Positions 23,711-35,455 of a DNA stretch of 64,000 nt are shown one piece after another. Each line of letters begins with the position of its first letter. Position 1 is the first letter of the stretch. Below the pieces are notes generated by a model, which worked only from the letters and a program-made list of their open reading frames with translations, did no database searches and had not been told where the DNA came from. The stretch comes from Cervus elaphus (taxonomy: Eukaryota; Chordata; Mammalia; Artiodactyla; Cervidae). The position numbers and the translations under genes are program-made. The stretch is taken from contig NC_057847.1 in NCBI RefSeq assembly GCF_910594005.1, positions 24,713,001 through 24,777,000 on the forward strand, read 5' to 3'.

Positions 23711-24810
23711 AGTTTTTGACATATGAATGTTAAGAACAAGGTCTTGTGGACATTTAAGCTGTGTTTTTTACCCCTTTGAATCTATTTTTACACTGACCAT
23801 AATTGAAATAATGTTAATATGTAACCAAAAGAATTCTCAGCAAAAATGTTGAAAGGAGCCAATTTATGTGTAAAAAAGTCAAGAAGGACAGGCTAATTTT
23901 TTTAAAGCCCTGTGCTCCCAGTATTAATTCTGAATCTCTGAAAAATTCATTTTGCACTTACAATGACTTTATCTTTTTGTAAAGAAAGTAGTTTTTTCCT
24001 CATTTATTGACCAACCAGTAATGAGAAAATAAGAAATTTAACATTAGTTCCTATTCTTTCCCCTAAAAGCCTGAGAAAGAATTGGCTCCAATTAATGCCA
24101 GAATCACTTTATTTGTGTAAAATTTATAACATGGTTAATAAAATGTTAGCTATGAATAAAAAATGTAACTATAGTGAAATACAAATGTAGGTATTGCTAG
24201 TGTGTAATACTGTATACTCTTGTTGATTTATTTAGTGGGAAAAAATATCTGTGATGCTCTCAGCAAATTCAATTATATCAAAAGTGTTCTTTAGGAGGTT
24301 TGGGAAGCTGGAGATCTCAGACTTTAATGCCTACACACAAACTGACTTTAAAAAGCAAAGATTTGAAACAGATAAAGCAACATTTTGCCTAAAGTTCATT
24401 CATCAAAGAGCTGCATATTTTGAAAAGGGTAAAAGTACTACTAAACCCATCAGGGATAAGTAAAGGCTATATACTATAGATTATTTTAATCCCCCAGCTA
24501 GATATAAAAGGGATAATTACATATTTGTGGTTGAAGCCATGTGGTGGAAAAATCAATACAACTTTTTTGTATGACACTTCATTAGTGTGAAAAATTTTAA
24601 AAGCTGAGAAGAACTGCCTTGCAATTAAATGCCTCTGCTACTGCAGCTCCAGTAATGGGTTTGTATTATTATCTAGTTTATTTGAAATAGTGGTTGCACT
24701 ATAGAAGTAATTGGAAAACATTGATTATGCACTTGTATCTGGAAAGCCTGGCAAATCATTACAGGGCCCGGCAACAGTTAGTTAGCCTTACTAATGAAGC
24801 ACTAATTGCT
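23711..24810. other. No recognised feature
   Basis: AT-rich unique DNA. The 70-codon frame at 24251-24463 has no recognisable product. Confidence 0.4.
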
Positions 24811-24914
24811 CTAAGTAGGTTAACATGTTAGTGAAACTATAGGGGGATAATAGTTTAGAAAATTCTGAGGTATTTTGCCAAACATGCTTTTTCATTTAAT
24901 ATTCCAGAGATAGA
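24811..24914 (+). repeat. Local repeat, copy B (~104 bp)
   Basis: Nearly identical to copy C at 26777-26884. It begins ctaagtaggttaacatgtta, passes 'attctgaggtattttgcc', and ends 'ccagagataga'. I count a few substitutions and one small indel between B and C. It contains the perfect palindrome TAACATGTTA. No known family was recognised. Confidence 0.88.
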
Positions 24915-25384
24915 AGTCATATGGGTTTTTCCCCTTTTGTTTTTTTATGGTGTTCTCTTGAAAAAAAAAAAAAAAAGAGTAACCTAAATGAAGTTCCCAC
25001 ATTCATTTGGTTGAAATGACTTTGTTTCCTTTCATGCTATCTTCCTTTTAACCACTTTTAGTAAATGCAACTAAGCTACTACCAGTGTGGCTGCCTTTAG
25101 CAGCTTTTTGGATCCTGCATTTCAGAAACTTCTGACATATCTATCTTGGTTCAAGGGTTTCATGACACAGTCCATGCAAAGTCTTCCTGCTGTTGAGTCA
25201 TTATCCCATTGTCCCACCTGCATAAAACTATAAGATATATATCTATATCTATATCTATATATGCATTTTACTTGAAATTGATTTAATTAATGGAACTTAA
25301 TAGGGCTTTATTAGCAGAAGTAGCACATTCCCCCACTACTACTCTTGGGATATTTAGAAGGAAAAAATAATCTGTTTTGGAAAA
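24915..25384. other. No recognised feature; poly(A) and ATATCT tracts
   Basis: An A-run lies at 24961-24976 and an (ATATCT)n tract at 25234-25262. Otherwise unique. Confidence 0.5.
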
Positions 25385-26085
25385 ATTCTTACATATGTGC
25401 ACCAGGAGATAAGCACAAGAGTGTAGCAGCATTATCTCTAATAATAGCAAATGAACAAAAAAAAATACTTGAAACCACTCAGTATCCATTGACAAGAGAA
25501 TGGATAAATAATTGTGTTATAGTCACACAATGGAGTATTAGTAGGGGAATAGAAATGATATTCAGGCACATACCTTATGAATGAATCCTTGAGATAATAT
25601 GTTGAGTGAGAAAAGAAAGTTTTAAAAGACTGCATATGATATGATAACATTTTCTAAAGCCCCCAGTAAGCAAAGCTAAACAATTGTAGTGATATGTGGG
25701 AGAACTGGGTTCGATCCCTGGGTTGGGAAGATCCCCTGGAGAAGGGAACAGCTACCCACTCCAGTATTCTGGCCTGGAGAATTCCATGGACTGTATAGTC
25801 CATGGGGTCGCAAAGAGTCAGACACAACTGAGTGACTTTCACTTTCATAATTACATAGCAAAATTATACTCTTAAAAACCTATGAAATGGTATAAATACC
25901 AGGTTCGGGATAGAGGTTACCTCAGGAGGTGAGGTAGGGATGTACAAGAGTGTCCAGGGAGTTGATGGTGGTATAGGTTTTGAATTGGGTGGTTATTTTA
26001 ATTGTATGAATTTAGTTCAAATTTATGTTACAGATATTATTTTATACATTACAACAAAACTTTTTAAATAGATGACTGTCTTACA
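25385..26085 (+). mobile_element. Old L1 3' region interrupted by a SINE
   Basis: Left part: 'agcattatctctaataatagcaaa', 'ccattgacaagagaatggataaataa', 'cacaatggagtatta', as in the L1 region after ORF2. Right part, after the SINE: 'atagaggttacctcagg' and 'gtgtccagggagttgatgg'. Decayed and non-coding. Confidence 0.75.
25690..25850 (+). mobile_element. Bov-tA type SINE, 5'-truncated
   Basis: It begins inside the tRNA-like part (gggttcgatccctgggttgg) and runs to 'ggggtcgcaaagagtcagacacaactgagtgac' with a tttcacttt tail. It sits inside an old L1 tail. The TSD is not clear. Confidence 0.9.
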
Positions 26086-26089
26086 GCCC

Positions 26090-26775
26090 TGTAAAAATTA
26101 CAGCATCTTGCCAAGTCAAATAAGCAAGTCTAACCCCCTGTGTCTTTCTAAGAAAATTAGAGAGAAAAATGTTGCCATTTTAAAAGTGTGGGCTTTTTTT
26201 TTTTTGCTAATTATTGATAATATAAATGTAAGAAACTAAAGGTGAAAAAATGTTTTTCTTTTAAAAAAGGAATCTATGTAGAAGTTTTAACAAATATGAT
26301 AATTCACTTTGGTTTGTTTACAATCTATTCATAAGTGAGTGTTTCTGTTTCCAGGCTTCTGTACTCCTCTCTACAATGAGTAGTCCATCATGGTTTACAT
26401 CCGAGTAGCAGAGTTATCTTTGGGGGCAGTTAAGGAAACAACAGTGATATAAGGGTTGGAAAAGGCAAATTTTTATCATTCATACCAAGGACTTCCTTAT
26501 GTAGCAACATTTACCAACATAAAAGGCAACAAAGAGTATAGTCCCTGTTAAGAGGTCAACAAAGTTTGGAGGTCAGTGAGGGAGCAATGAATCAATTTTG
26601 TGTTTTGTGTTCCCCGCTTGGCCTTTTTTTTTTTCTTTCTTCTTGTACCTAATGCAAATCTTGGTTGTTGTTGTAAGTTGTTAACACATACTTTTAAGTC
26701 AAACTTTTTGTGGAACCAATTTCTACGAAGATTGCTACCCTGAAATATGTAATTATATTTGAATGTCAAAAGTGA
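26090..26775. other. No recognised feature
   Basis: AT-rich unique DNA. Confidence 0.4.
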
Positions 26776-26776
26776 T

Positions 26777-26884
26777 CTAGGTAGGTTAGTTACCATGTTA
26801 GTGAAACTATAGGGAGATAATAGTTTAGAGAATTCTGAGGTATTTTGCCAAACATGCTTTTTCATTTAATACTCCAGAGATAGA
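26777..26884 (+). repeat. Local repeat, copy C (~108 bp)
   Basis: Near-duplicate of 24811-24914, about 1.97 kb downstream in the same orientation. It carries a 3-4 bp insertion in the first palindrome ('gttagttaccatgtta'). The similarity stops at 'ccagagataga' in both copies. Confidence 0.88.
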
Positions 26885-26889
26885 TGACA

Positions 26890-27222
26890 GTGACTCACAG
26901 AAGAAAAGTTCAGCTACCTAAATTCTTGAAATAAGTGAGAAAAACTCTCCTCTGAAACAAATTAGAGACTAGCTATGCTCTTGAATTTTTCTTTGTACTC
27001 TAAGCATGTAGTAGAATGGTATGATTTTGAGAAATGCAGCTCATGAGGGGAAAATGCCCACAACCATCTTACAGGATCCAAGGCTCAATATATTTCCCTC
27101 ACCTGTTACAAACGTGCCAAAGAAGTCTTATCCTTTAGAGATACCTCCTGAAATGCTTGCAAATGTGACAAATGAAATGATACCTAGGGTTTGCTTCCAA
27201 GGAGGGGAGTGAGAGGGAGTTG
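26890..27222. other. No recognised feature
   Basis: AT-rich. The 63-codon frame at 27021-27212 has no recognisable product. Confidence 0.4.
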
Positions 27223-27224
27223 AA

Positions 27225-27354
27225 ATGAAACCAGACTGGCCTGAGCATGAGATGATATTTGTTGAAGCAGGATAAGAACATGGGGGTTATTATATTGCTT
27301 CATCTCTTTTTGTATATTCAAATTTTTTTCTACAATAAAAAATTTAAAATACTT
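27225..27354 (+). mobile_element. Old L1 3' terminus
   Basis: 'gttgaagcaggataagaacatgggggtt', 'tttttgtatattcaaatttttttctacaataaaaaattt' is the terminal segment of old L1 elements, ending in an A-rich tail. Confidence 0.6.
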
Positions 27355-27355
27355 T

Positions 27356-29815
27356 GGGACAGATTTATTGAATTTCTTACTTGCAACTATTTTGTTAAAT
27401 AGTACCTAGCCAACTACTAATGCTCCCTCTTTGGGAGGGACAACAACAACATCAGATTCTCATTCTGGCTACTGATTCCTCTGAAAAGACTCATTTGTTT
27501 ATTTTTTAAAGTGACATTGGGTGGTAACAAACAGGTGCCATTAGTGATGCAAGTTGAAATGGAACTCTTAGCCTTCAATAGAGGTTTGTTTTTCCCTGGA
27601 TGTTGATTTTCCCCCCCTCTTAGAGTTATTGGAAGGATCTGGCTGGGGTGGGCAGTTATAGAGAGGGAGTTATTGTTTAAATGTGACCCTGTTTCTAGTC
27701 TTAAGTCAGACAAGAGCCATTCTGGTTACATTCAACATTGCAGAGAAAAGTAACAGTGCTCTTAGAGAGCCGCTTTCTACAAAGCAGCTCATTATTGTAA
27801 ATGGGGCATGTTTAGACTGCTAAGGCAAATCATAAAAGTATAGCCTCGACTGCAAGCTCCTCTGGCAGCAAACACTGTCCTCAGGCCAGATATACTTCTG
27901 GGCAGCCCCTGCACCACTAGTCTGCGTGCAAAGCTCACCCAATGATTCTGAAATGCGGAGAGTGGAGTTATGGAAGTATAAATGTGCATGGTGAACATTA
28001 TCTGCAAGGTCTTTTATGTTAAAGAAATCATGACACCTGCCAATCTTTCAAATTCCAAAGGGTAAAGCATGAGGCCTAGTAGGCTGTCATTGAACATGAC
28101 AGGCTTAATGCCAAGTTTATAACAGAAAAAGGGCAATCTTATTGTGGTTTATTCAGTTTTATGTTGCTGGGTTGGTAGGAAGCCTCTTTCTCTCTCTCTC
28201 TTTTTAAAAATCTAATTTATAACATTTGAAATACCAAACAGATTCTTTACATATCTCCTGAGCCCCTGCTCCTCTTCACTACCCCCAGTTTCTTCTTTAG
28301 GGAGCAACCCTAAATCCTTCCAATTTAGCATCTTTGTGAGGCCAGACAATGGTGTCGGTTGAGCATTTCCTCCCGTTGTTATAGAGCTGTTTCTAACTGC
28401 AAACATCTCCGTTTAATTACTGCTCTGACTGTTGCTGCGTTTTCACCCAACCTGCCCCTCGCTTGAGCCCATTGGGCTGAAGAAAGAATTACTCCCCGCG
28501 CTGGTCCTTAGCCCTGCTTGTTCGGATCTGTAATTGGCCCTGTGTTTTTGACTTTTTGCTAATAAGCAGCTTACTTTCTCTCCCCCTAGACTCAACCCAC
28601 CACTTTTGTTTCATGAATTTTACAAAGGATTTTAATAGATGCTTTAGGCTATGCAAAATGTTATATGAAGGGAAGCATTAATGCAACAGCCTTGACACAA
28701 AGGACGTGTGAATGGCTGCTTATCATTACAGTCAGGTCTCAAAATTTTCATTAGGAGTTCTGGAGGACAAAAGAAGAAAAAAGTGCAGCTATATGAAGGA
28801 ATATTAACCTATACTGTGTAACCAACTATAATTGCTTAGCATTTTACATTAACTCTCTTCAGACATGGCCTCTCATTATTTTTACACATACATAATAACT
28901 GCTTATTACAGTGGTATAGTCCATGTCGATACATTGTGGATAAGGTTGTGTCAGCACTTCTAATATAAGACCCACTTTCATGGGTTTAAAACAGCTGTAA
29001 AATTTACCTCCAGACCAAAGATTGGTAATCAACTTTCCACCTGGAGAGGGAATTTTGTTTAAAGTTTGGAAAAAAAAAAGAACCTGAAACACGTTTATTA
29101 AGAGAAAAAGTTGCTTGTTTTAAATTATGGACATAAACAAAATAAATGAACATGCCTAAGACATTTTTAAAATTTCTAAATATGGAGACTTAGACACATT
29201 TTGAATTGTGCTTTTGATAAGTGTAAATGAATTAATTTTAAATAGCACCAGAATTAAATACTGTATCCATTAGTAAATAGACTTTATTAAAAATGTTTTA
29301 TCCTCAGTAGATTGCACTTTATACTGTAGTGCTCAGAACTTTATACATATTTTCAAGATATATAATCCATAGTTTTCATTGGAAAATGAGTAAAAATACT
29401 TATCAATTTCAAGTGTTAGAGCCTGTGAACAGTCATTCACTTTATGACAATGTGCAGGTTTTTAGAGCTATTCTGAAACTCTATTTTCTGAAAGTCTCCA
29501 AACAAACTGTTTTGACTAAGAGAAGGAGAGTAGGAATTCAGCAAAACACTGTCTTGCTTTGCCCTAAAATTGGGGGCTGTAAAGAGTAAGTGGTAGATTT
29601 GTCACATGAAAAAATTAGTCCACTTATAAGGGTTTGGGCTTCTGACAGAAGTAATCTAAACAATTATCTTGCTGATTTTCATTTACTGTGCAAAGTACTC
29701 CAGTTTTCTCAAGTTTTCCAGGTTTTATACAAGATGAAAAAGTATTTTGAGATTATTCTGAAATAATAATAATTATCAGAGATGTATCAGCATCTTCCCC
29801 CACTTTCTTTTTAAA
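27356..29815. other. Repeat-poor AT-rich DNA
   Basis: No gene recognised. It contains a short CT tract at 28187-28202 and a more balanced block (28290-28560) listed separately. Confidence 0.4.
28290..28560. promoter_or_regulatory. Repeat-free balanced block, candidate regulatory element
   Basis: A comparatively GC-richer, repeat-free stretch ('ccccgcgctggtccttagccc') lies inside AT-rich DNA. Inference only. Confidence 0.18.
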
Positions 29816-29817
29816 AG

Positions 29818-29900
29818 AACTTTTTATTGCTTTAGAGTATAGCCAGTTAACAATGCTGTGATAGTTTCAGGCGGACAGCAAAGGGATCGGCCATACAAAA
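29818..29900. mobile_element. Short L1-related fragment
   Basis: 'tttttattgctttagagtatagccagttaacaatgctgtgatagtttcaggcgg' followed by 'acagcaaaggga' resembles the 3' end of ungulate L1s. It is too short to orient with confidence. Confidence 0.4.
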
Positions 29901-29904
29901 GTTA

Positions 29905-31178
29905 GATACATTTGTTTCTAAAGGAAATGAAAGCTACAAAAATAGCATATAATTTTTTAATGTTATGAGAGAAACTCTCCTTATGTGTGGGCGAGAACTT
30001 ATATGGAAAATTTCCCTTATGTTGAAAGAAGGCTTAGAAAAAATATTTTGAAAATAATTCCAGCTCTAGTGGCTCTATAGAAGAATTAGAAATCTGTCCT
30101 TAAATACATTATGCTTATGAACAGATCGAAACTATCAAACACCAATGGGATGAGATAGAGCTGTGTTCTTAATTCCATTAAGCTTTTAGTTTTCATTTGC
30201 TCCTTTGATCCTTTTAGCTCAAATGAGAAGGTCAATCTTAGCGTATTTTTCAGACTTGGCCAGTTCTCTGATATAGCCCAAGAACTGCTTTAAAAAAAGA
30301 GAGAGAGAATGAGATGTTCATTTTAAAGTACAATCCCACTTAGAATAATATTGAATTCTATAAAGCAAATATTCTACTAGTATGTCTTGAAGTGACAGCT
30401 TACAGAAGGTGGCAACGTGGACTGAAATTGGCTCTCTGCACAGAGACGTTAATGTTGAATGATTTTAATAGAGCTAGGAAGTAGCAGCTCTGTCCCTACA
30501 CCGTTGGAGTGAGGGTTCCTGGCTGGTATTTGTGCGATGGCTGTTCTGTGTTGGAAAAGCTGCAACTTGTTAGTACAGTTCCAGTAAACAGAGTGCTGGC
30601 CTCACATAGCTAATTAGCTGTGGCCCCGGCTTGCCTGTGCTGTGTAGTGACAGTCTAATCAGAGATGATTGTCATCAGATATCACAGATGTCTCTGTCTT
30701 GCTGCTCAGCCCAGGCAGGCGCTGGTGCAGTTTGGGGAAGGAAGCACTGGATGCCGTTCAAAGACACCGGGTCTCTGGGTGCCTCAGCTGCCGTTTCCAG
30801 GCAGCTCGTCACTCCTGCCTGCTGCGAGGAAGAAAGCAGGGTTAGGCAAGGGGAGTATCATACCTGTCGGGTCTTCCGGGAGGCAGTGATGCAATCAGTT
30901 TGAAAGGAGAGGTTTCAGAACAAAAATATGTAACTGAAGCTATTCAGGACTTTTTTGAGCCACCTGGGATCCTTGAAGATGACAAATGCTAATTCTTTCA
31001 GTTCATTACACATTTTTAAACTGAGTATCTAAGAGGGTTAAAGGAACAAGTTTGAAGATTTACAAGCCACAGTGAAGGATGTGGTAAGAAAAATAAAGCA
31101 CTATGCAAAGAGGTGTGACTTTAACCCTAAAGCAGGAATCTGATAACCTCGTAATCTTCTACCTCCCATTCTCAGCTA
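29905..31178. other. Unique DNA with a GC-richer centre
   Basis: No repeat recognised. Around 30470-30900 composition is more balanced, and a 'catagctaattagctg' homeodomain-type palindrome lies at 30606-30621. Two overlapping plus frames (90 and 74 codons, 30631-30903) lack a recognisable product. Confidence 0.35.
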
Positions 31179-31179
31179 G

Positions 31180-32475
31180 TCCTTCTCACTCTACCCCCAT
31201 AAGCTTATAACAGCCTCTTCTGTTCTCTGACCTCTCTGCCTCGCATCCTCTTGCCCCCCAGAAGTAATGGAACTTCCTCTCACCAATTTGCTGGTAATCT
31301 TCACCCTGAAGGACCCTCAGCGTCCCAAACTTCTCTCAGAAATAAACATTGTCACACCTCCAGCCATCATCTATAAATACCCTCCTCGGCGTCACCCAGC
31401 TTTTCCAGCACTCTCTCTGTTTCCCCAACTCCTTGGGCTCAGCCCAGGCCCTTCTTCCTTGTATAGTCCCTAACTGGAGTCTCAAGAAGTCCCACCCTTA
31501 ATCTTTATCTTGTGTCCTCCACAGCTCCCATTCCTAGGCAATTTTATCTACACCTATGGCTTCAACCACCAAACCCACTTTAAAGATGTGCCCCAAATTC
31601 CTTTCAGAGCTCAGACTTAGTCACATGTTTATCAGACACTTTCACTGGATGTCCTGTGGGCATCTCATGTTTAACTTGCTCCAAACTATAAACTCACCTC
31701 TTCTGTACCCAACCTCTTCCTACCCTAGGTTCTCCCTCTCAACGAGGTCCTCCTTTGTATTTGCCATCTCAGTGGTGGCTCCACTCTTCACTTGGGTCGC
31801 CTGAGTCGGAGCTCTGAAACTACTGTGGACCGCTGCTTCTCTTAGGCCCCCAAGCCCCCTCAGGAAACCTGACTGTGTTCTCCTCCTTCAACTCTCAGGA
31901 GTTACTCCCTGCACTCCATTCTCCCTGTCTGTGGTCTTTGTTATCTCCCTGCTAGGATAATTTTTGGTACAAATGCACCCTTCACCTGCATTCGGGGCAG
32001 TCTTTCTAGAAGGAAAATCTGATCCTGTCTTTCCCTTGCTCAAAACCTACAATGAATCCCTAAATTTTGAGGGAAGCCTGCTGGATGCCAACCCCACTTT
32101 CTGGACCTGCCCACTCTCTCCACACAGCACCATGGGCTGCGGTTCCCCACTGCCCCCCTGCTAGGTCACAAGTCTGGGTATAAGTCTTCACGTGTGTGTA
32201 AAATGTAGTTCTGACTCACCTTGAGGGTCTCCTTTTCTAGGAAGCCTTTTCTGACATTTCTAGCAGAAGAAAATGCTACATCCTAACTGCTCCCCGCGTC
32301 ACATTTTCAGATTTCTGTTATAACTCTAATTACATCTCTATGAATGTTAACATATCTGTCTACTCCACTTGACCAGGAATCCCCGGAGGGCAAGTGATGT
32401 TCGTCTTTGCAGCTCTTCATTTGGCCTAGTACCTGGCATAGAGCAGACATTAAATATTTATTAAGTGAATGAATC
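31180..32475 (+). mobile_element. L2 LINE, long 3' portion
   Basis: The end of the L2 frame and its 3' region are recognisable in order: 'cactggatgtcctgtgggcatctcatg' at ~31640, 'aaaatctgatcctgtctttcccttgctcaaaacctacaatgaatccc' at ~32015, and the 3' end 'gtacctggcatagagcagacattaaatatttatt' at ~32430. Frames are broken throughout. Confidence 0.7.
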
Positions 32476-32629
32476 AATCAATAAATGCAAGATGAATGAA
32501 AGCACAGATAGGAATGTATTGCATAGGGATAGCTAGGAAGAAGACTAATACCTTAAAGGTTTCTTCAACTTTACACAAAGTGTTAGGTAACTCAGAGCCT
32601 ATGTCAGAATGAGACTCCAAATAGCAGTA

Positions 32630-32862
32630 ATAATGGTGATAATAATAGCAACCATTTATTAGGCACTCAATTTGTGCTGCTAGGTTCTAGATCAGATTTA
32701 CATAAACTATCTTATTTAAGCCATTTTGTATTATAAGTATAGTTTTCTTTCACAGATGAGGAGACAGAAGTTCAAGGTGACATAGGTAGTGAATGATAGA
32801 GTCACAACATGAACTTGGCATCCCTGCCTACATCAAAGTCTGTAATAGAAAACCCTGGGTTT
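32630..32862 (-). mobile_element. MIR SINE, antisense
   Basis: 'gcaaccatttattaggcactcaatttgtgctg', 'tcacagatgaggagacagaagttcaaggtgacataggtag' is reverse-strand MIR. Confidence 0.75.
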
Positions 32863-32869
32863 ACAGTGC

Positions 32870-34050
32870 CTGCATTGTCCATGGGTATGGTCTTGAGAAG
32901 TTTACACTTTGGAATTTAGGCTGTGAAAGAGCATGAAAAGGAGGTGTGAAGAACTCTCTTAATACTTTATGGTTAAATATAAGATGGAAGTTTTTACCAA
33001 AAGGTGGCCAGTCTATTACCTCAGCTAATTATGGTGCCAAGTTATAATGGGGGTTCTATTTCTCCATCAGTTAGTGATCTTTCTCAGTCCTGGGACCACA
33101 GATGAATCCCTTACCTATGACAGTCACCTTGCAAACTGCAAACTTTCATTCATGAGTAGGGCTCGGGAAGGAACTGGGTTTTAAAAAGCATTTAAATTGC
33201 TGACATAGAGTAGAATCCTTGCTCAGTAAGTTCAGCAGAAATGTGGCCAGGTTTGCAAATGAAACATTTTCACAACCCACTTATTATTTGTTAGATGTGA
33301 TGTTTTTCACCAAATTAGCTGAATAATTGAACCCATGGTTATTGTGGCGCTGAGCAGACAACCTCACAGCACACGGAATAAAGAATGTATGTGAGAGTAA
33401 AGCGAGAATGTGGGAGAGTTGGTTGAATTTAAAACTTCTGGATGCTTGTAAATAAAATTGAAAGGCTGTTTTCCAACATCTAATTGGGTGAAATATAAGA
33501 GTCTTTTTATTAAAAAAAAATTTTTTTTGGAACGGTGAGGAAGTACTGGAAAAAATATGTCTTTGGCTTTGGCACTGAAAACATAAAGTTCTTGTACTTT
33601 CTCTCCCATCTCCTGCCTTTTCTAATATGTTTACCACGTTTTTCACTCTCTGACTTGAACTTTATATTGTGTTAAGTTTCTGAATTATAAGACATACAAA
33701 ATTTTCTAGCAACTGAAGTAGATACTGACTCATTTTAAGTTGAACCATTTTGCAAGGCTCACTGAAAAACAACAATGCTCTTAAAAAGCCACAACACTTT
33801 TAAAAGTAAAGTAAGGACCAGGGAGGACACTGAAGGCTCCTGATTTGAGTGTGAGTTCATAAGTTTAATCAATATGCAATCTGTTATTTTTACTGGGGAG
33901 CATTTTTTTCCAACCCTGTGATTATATGCAAAAAAAAAAAAAATCAAATATGTGTGACTAGGGAAATAAGAATAAGCTAATAGCACAAACAAACTAGTGC
34001 AGATTTCAATCCTTTATATAGCCATATAGAGTAATACTCATTATAATTTG
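32870..34050. other. No recognised feature
   Basis: AT-rich unique DNA. Overlapping minus-strand frames at 33284-33646 (120 and 81 codons) show no recognisable domain. Confidence 0.4.
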
Positions 34051-34054
34051 TACT

Positions 34055-34081
34055 TGTGGTATCTTGCAGTTTGGAAAGTAC

Positions 34082-34127
<46 letters not shown>

Positions 34128-34255
34128 CGCATTTGTAGTCACATTAGAAGAGTATCACACCTATGAGATTGGCAGATAGGTATCATTGTCTCTGATTTAA
34201 AGAAAAGATAACAGTTTGAACACAATAAAGTAACTTTCCTGTAATCCAAGTAGGT
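34055..34255 (-). mobile_element. MIR-like fragment split by a (GT)n tract
   Basis: 'gtatcttgcagtttggaaagtactttg' precedes the microsatellite. 'gattggcagataggtatcattgtctctgatttaaagaaaa' follows it, as in an antisense MIR. Confidence 0.5.
34084..34130. repeat. (TG)n microsatellite with a GCGTGCGC end
   Basis: About 20 TG units, then gcgtgcgc. Likely polymorphic in length. Confidence 0.95.
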
Positions 34256-34918
34256 TTTCTAAAGGCTGGTGCCTTATCTCCCCCATAACCACATAGCAGC
34301 TAACAGTGCATGTACGTGTGTTTACTAAAAGCTGTGCTCTGAATGCAAACTCAAATTCACTTCTGTAGCAGGTTAGAATAGTAAGCAAATTTCAGATTGT
34401 GCAAAACTTGCATTTCTGGTCCCAAAGCCTGGTTTAATAAAAGCAAATCAACCTTGATTATTGCCTAAGTAAATGAAAGTGTTAATTAAGCTCAGCTCCC
34501 TGGTCGGAAATAAAAGCCTGTGAAACTCAAACATACCTGAGGAATGTGAGCAGACAGCCCTGAAGTTGTGACAAGGGTGTAGGCACATTTGTTTCTGTTT
34601 GCCTGGTGTCCAGCTTGGGAACTGTAAGACAGTAAACCCTTAACAAATGCGGAAGGGAATAAAGAAGGGAAAAAAGATAAGGGAGAAAGATAATGAGTGA
34701 ATGAGAAATAGAAAGGGAGAAACAGAAGGAAGAGACAAACTTCATTCATTAATTGGCTGTATTGAAGGTGAATATTAACAAAGGCATGGTGTGGAGAGTT
34801 GCCAATTTGTTCTTCCTGCCCTGACTGTTAGCTGACTGCCTTTCATTAGGTATGAATATATATCCACAAATATTCATAGATAAGTCAACTGTTTGTATAC
34901 ACCTACACCCCCCCCGAA

Positions 34919-34938
34919 ACACACACACACACACACAC
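34919..34938. repeat. (AC)n microsatellite
   Basis: Ten AC units preceded by a C-run (accccccccc-like) at 34907-34915. Confidence 0.9.
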
Positions 34939-35349
34939 TCAAAATAAGCTTCCTATCTAACACAAAGGGCCAGAGTAAAGAGATCATCAAAGAGGATGTT
35001 AAAAATGTTGTAGATAAGGAAGAGGTAAGAAAACATTTCAGGTGAGAGTTATATATCCTTAAATAATTAGGATGCTGAAATTAAAACACACACACACAGT
35101 TTTCATAAACTTGGAAAGTGTAGAGAGGTAACTCTTTTTGCTGAAATGGAGTTAAAAATATTCACTGAGATATAAAAGCTGCCCAAAGTAGGGTGCTTTC
35201 TACAAATCACAACAGGGAAGAAAAAAGCCCAACTTCTGAGGATGCCAGCCAAATTATGATCTGTTTTCAACAGAGGGATCCACCTTAAGAAAGGTTCAGA
35301 GAGCTCAATAGAAACCAAATACTGTAAGAGGAAGTTGGAAGTGTGGGTG

Positions 35350-35455
35350 TCAGGCTGTCAGTAATCTGACAGCTATGGTAACTACCCTCTAATCCAGCCA
35401 GCTCCAGCCATGCTCTCGGCTGACACCACCAGGACTGACTGACAGCTGAGGAGCA
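35350..35455. promoter_or_regulatory. Cluster of CTGTCA/TGACAG motifs with a palindrome
   Basis: A perfect inverted repeat GCTGTCAG-TAAT-CTGACAGC lies at 35354-35373. A further 'gactgacagctgag' lies near 35437-35450. TGACAG is the core recognised by TALE homeodomain proteins (MEIS, PREP, TGIF), with a TAAT homeodomain core as spacer. Binding is inferred from motif identity only. Confidence 0.3.

Noticed and set aside
33284..33646. 120-codon minus-strand frame
   Set aside because: No domain, overlapped by a second frame, includes an A/T run-derived lysine/phenylalanine stretch.
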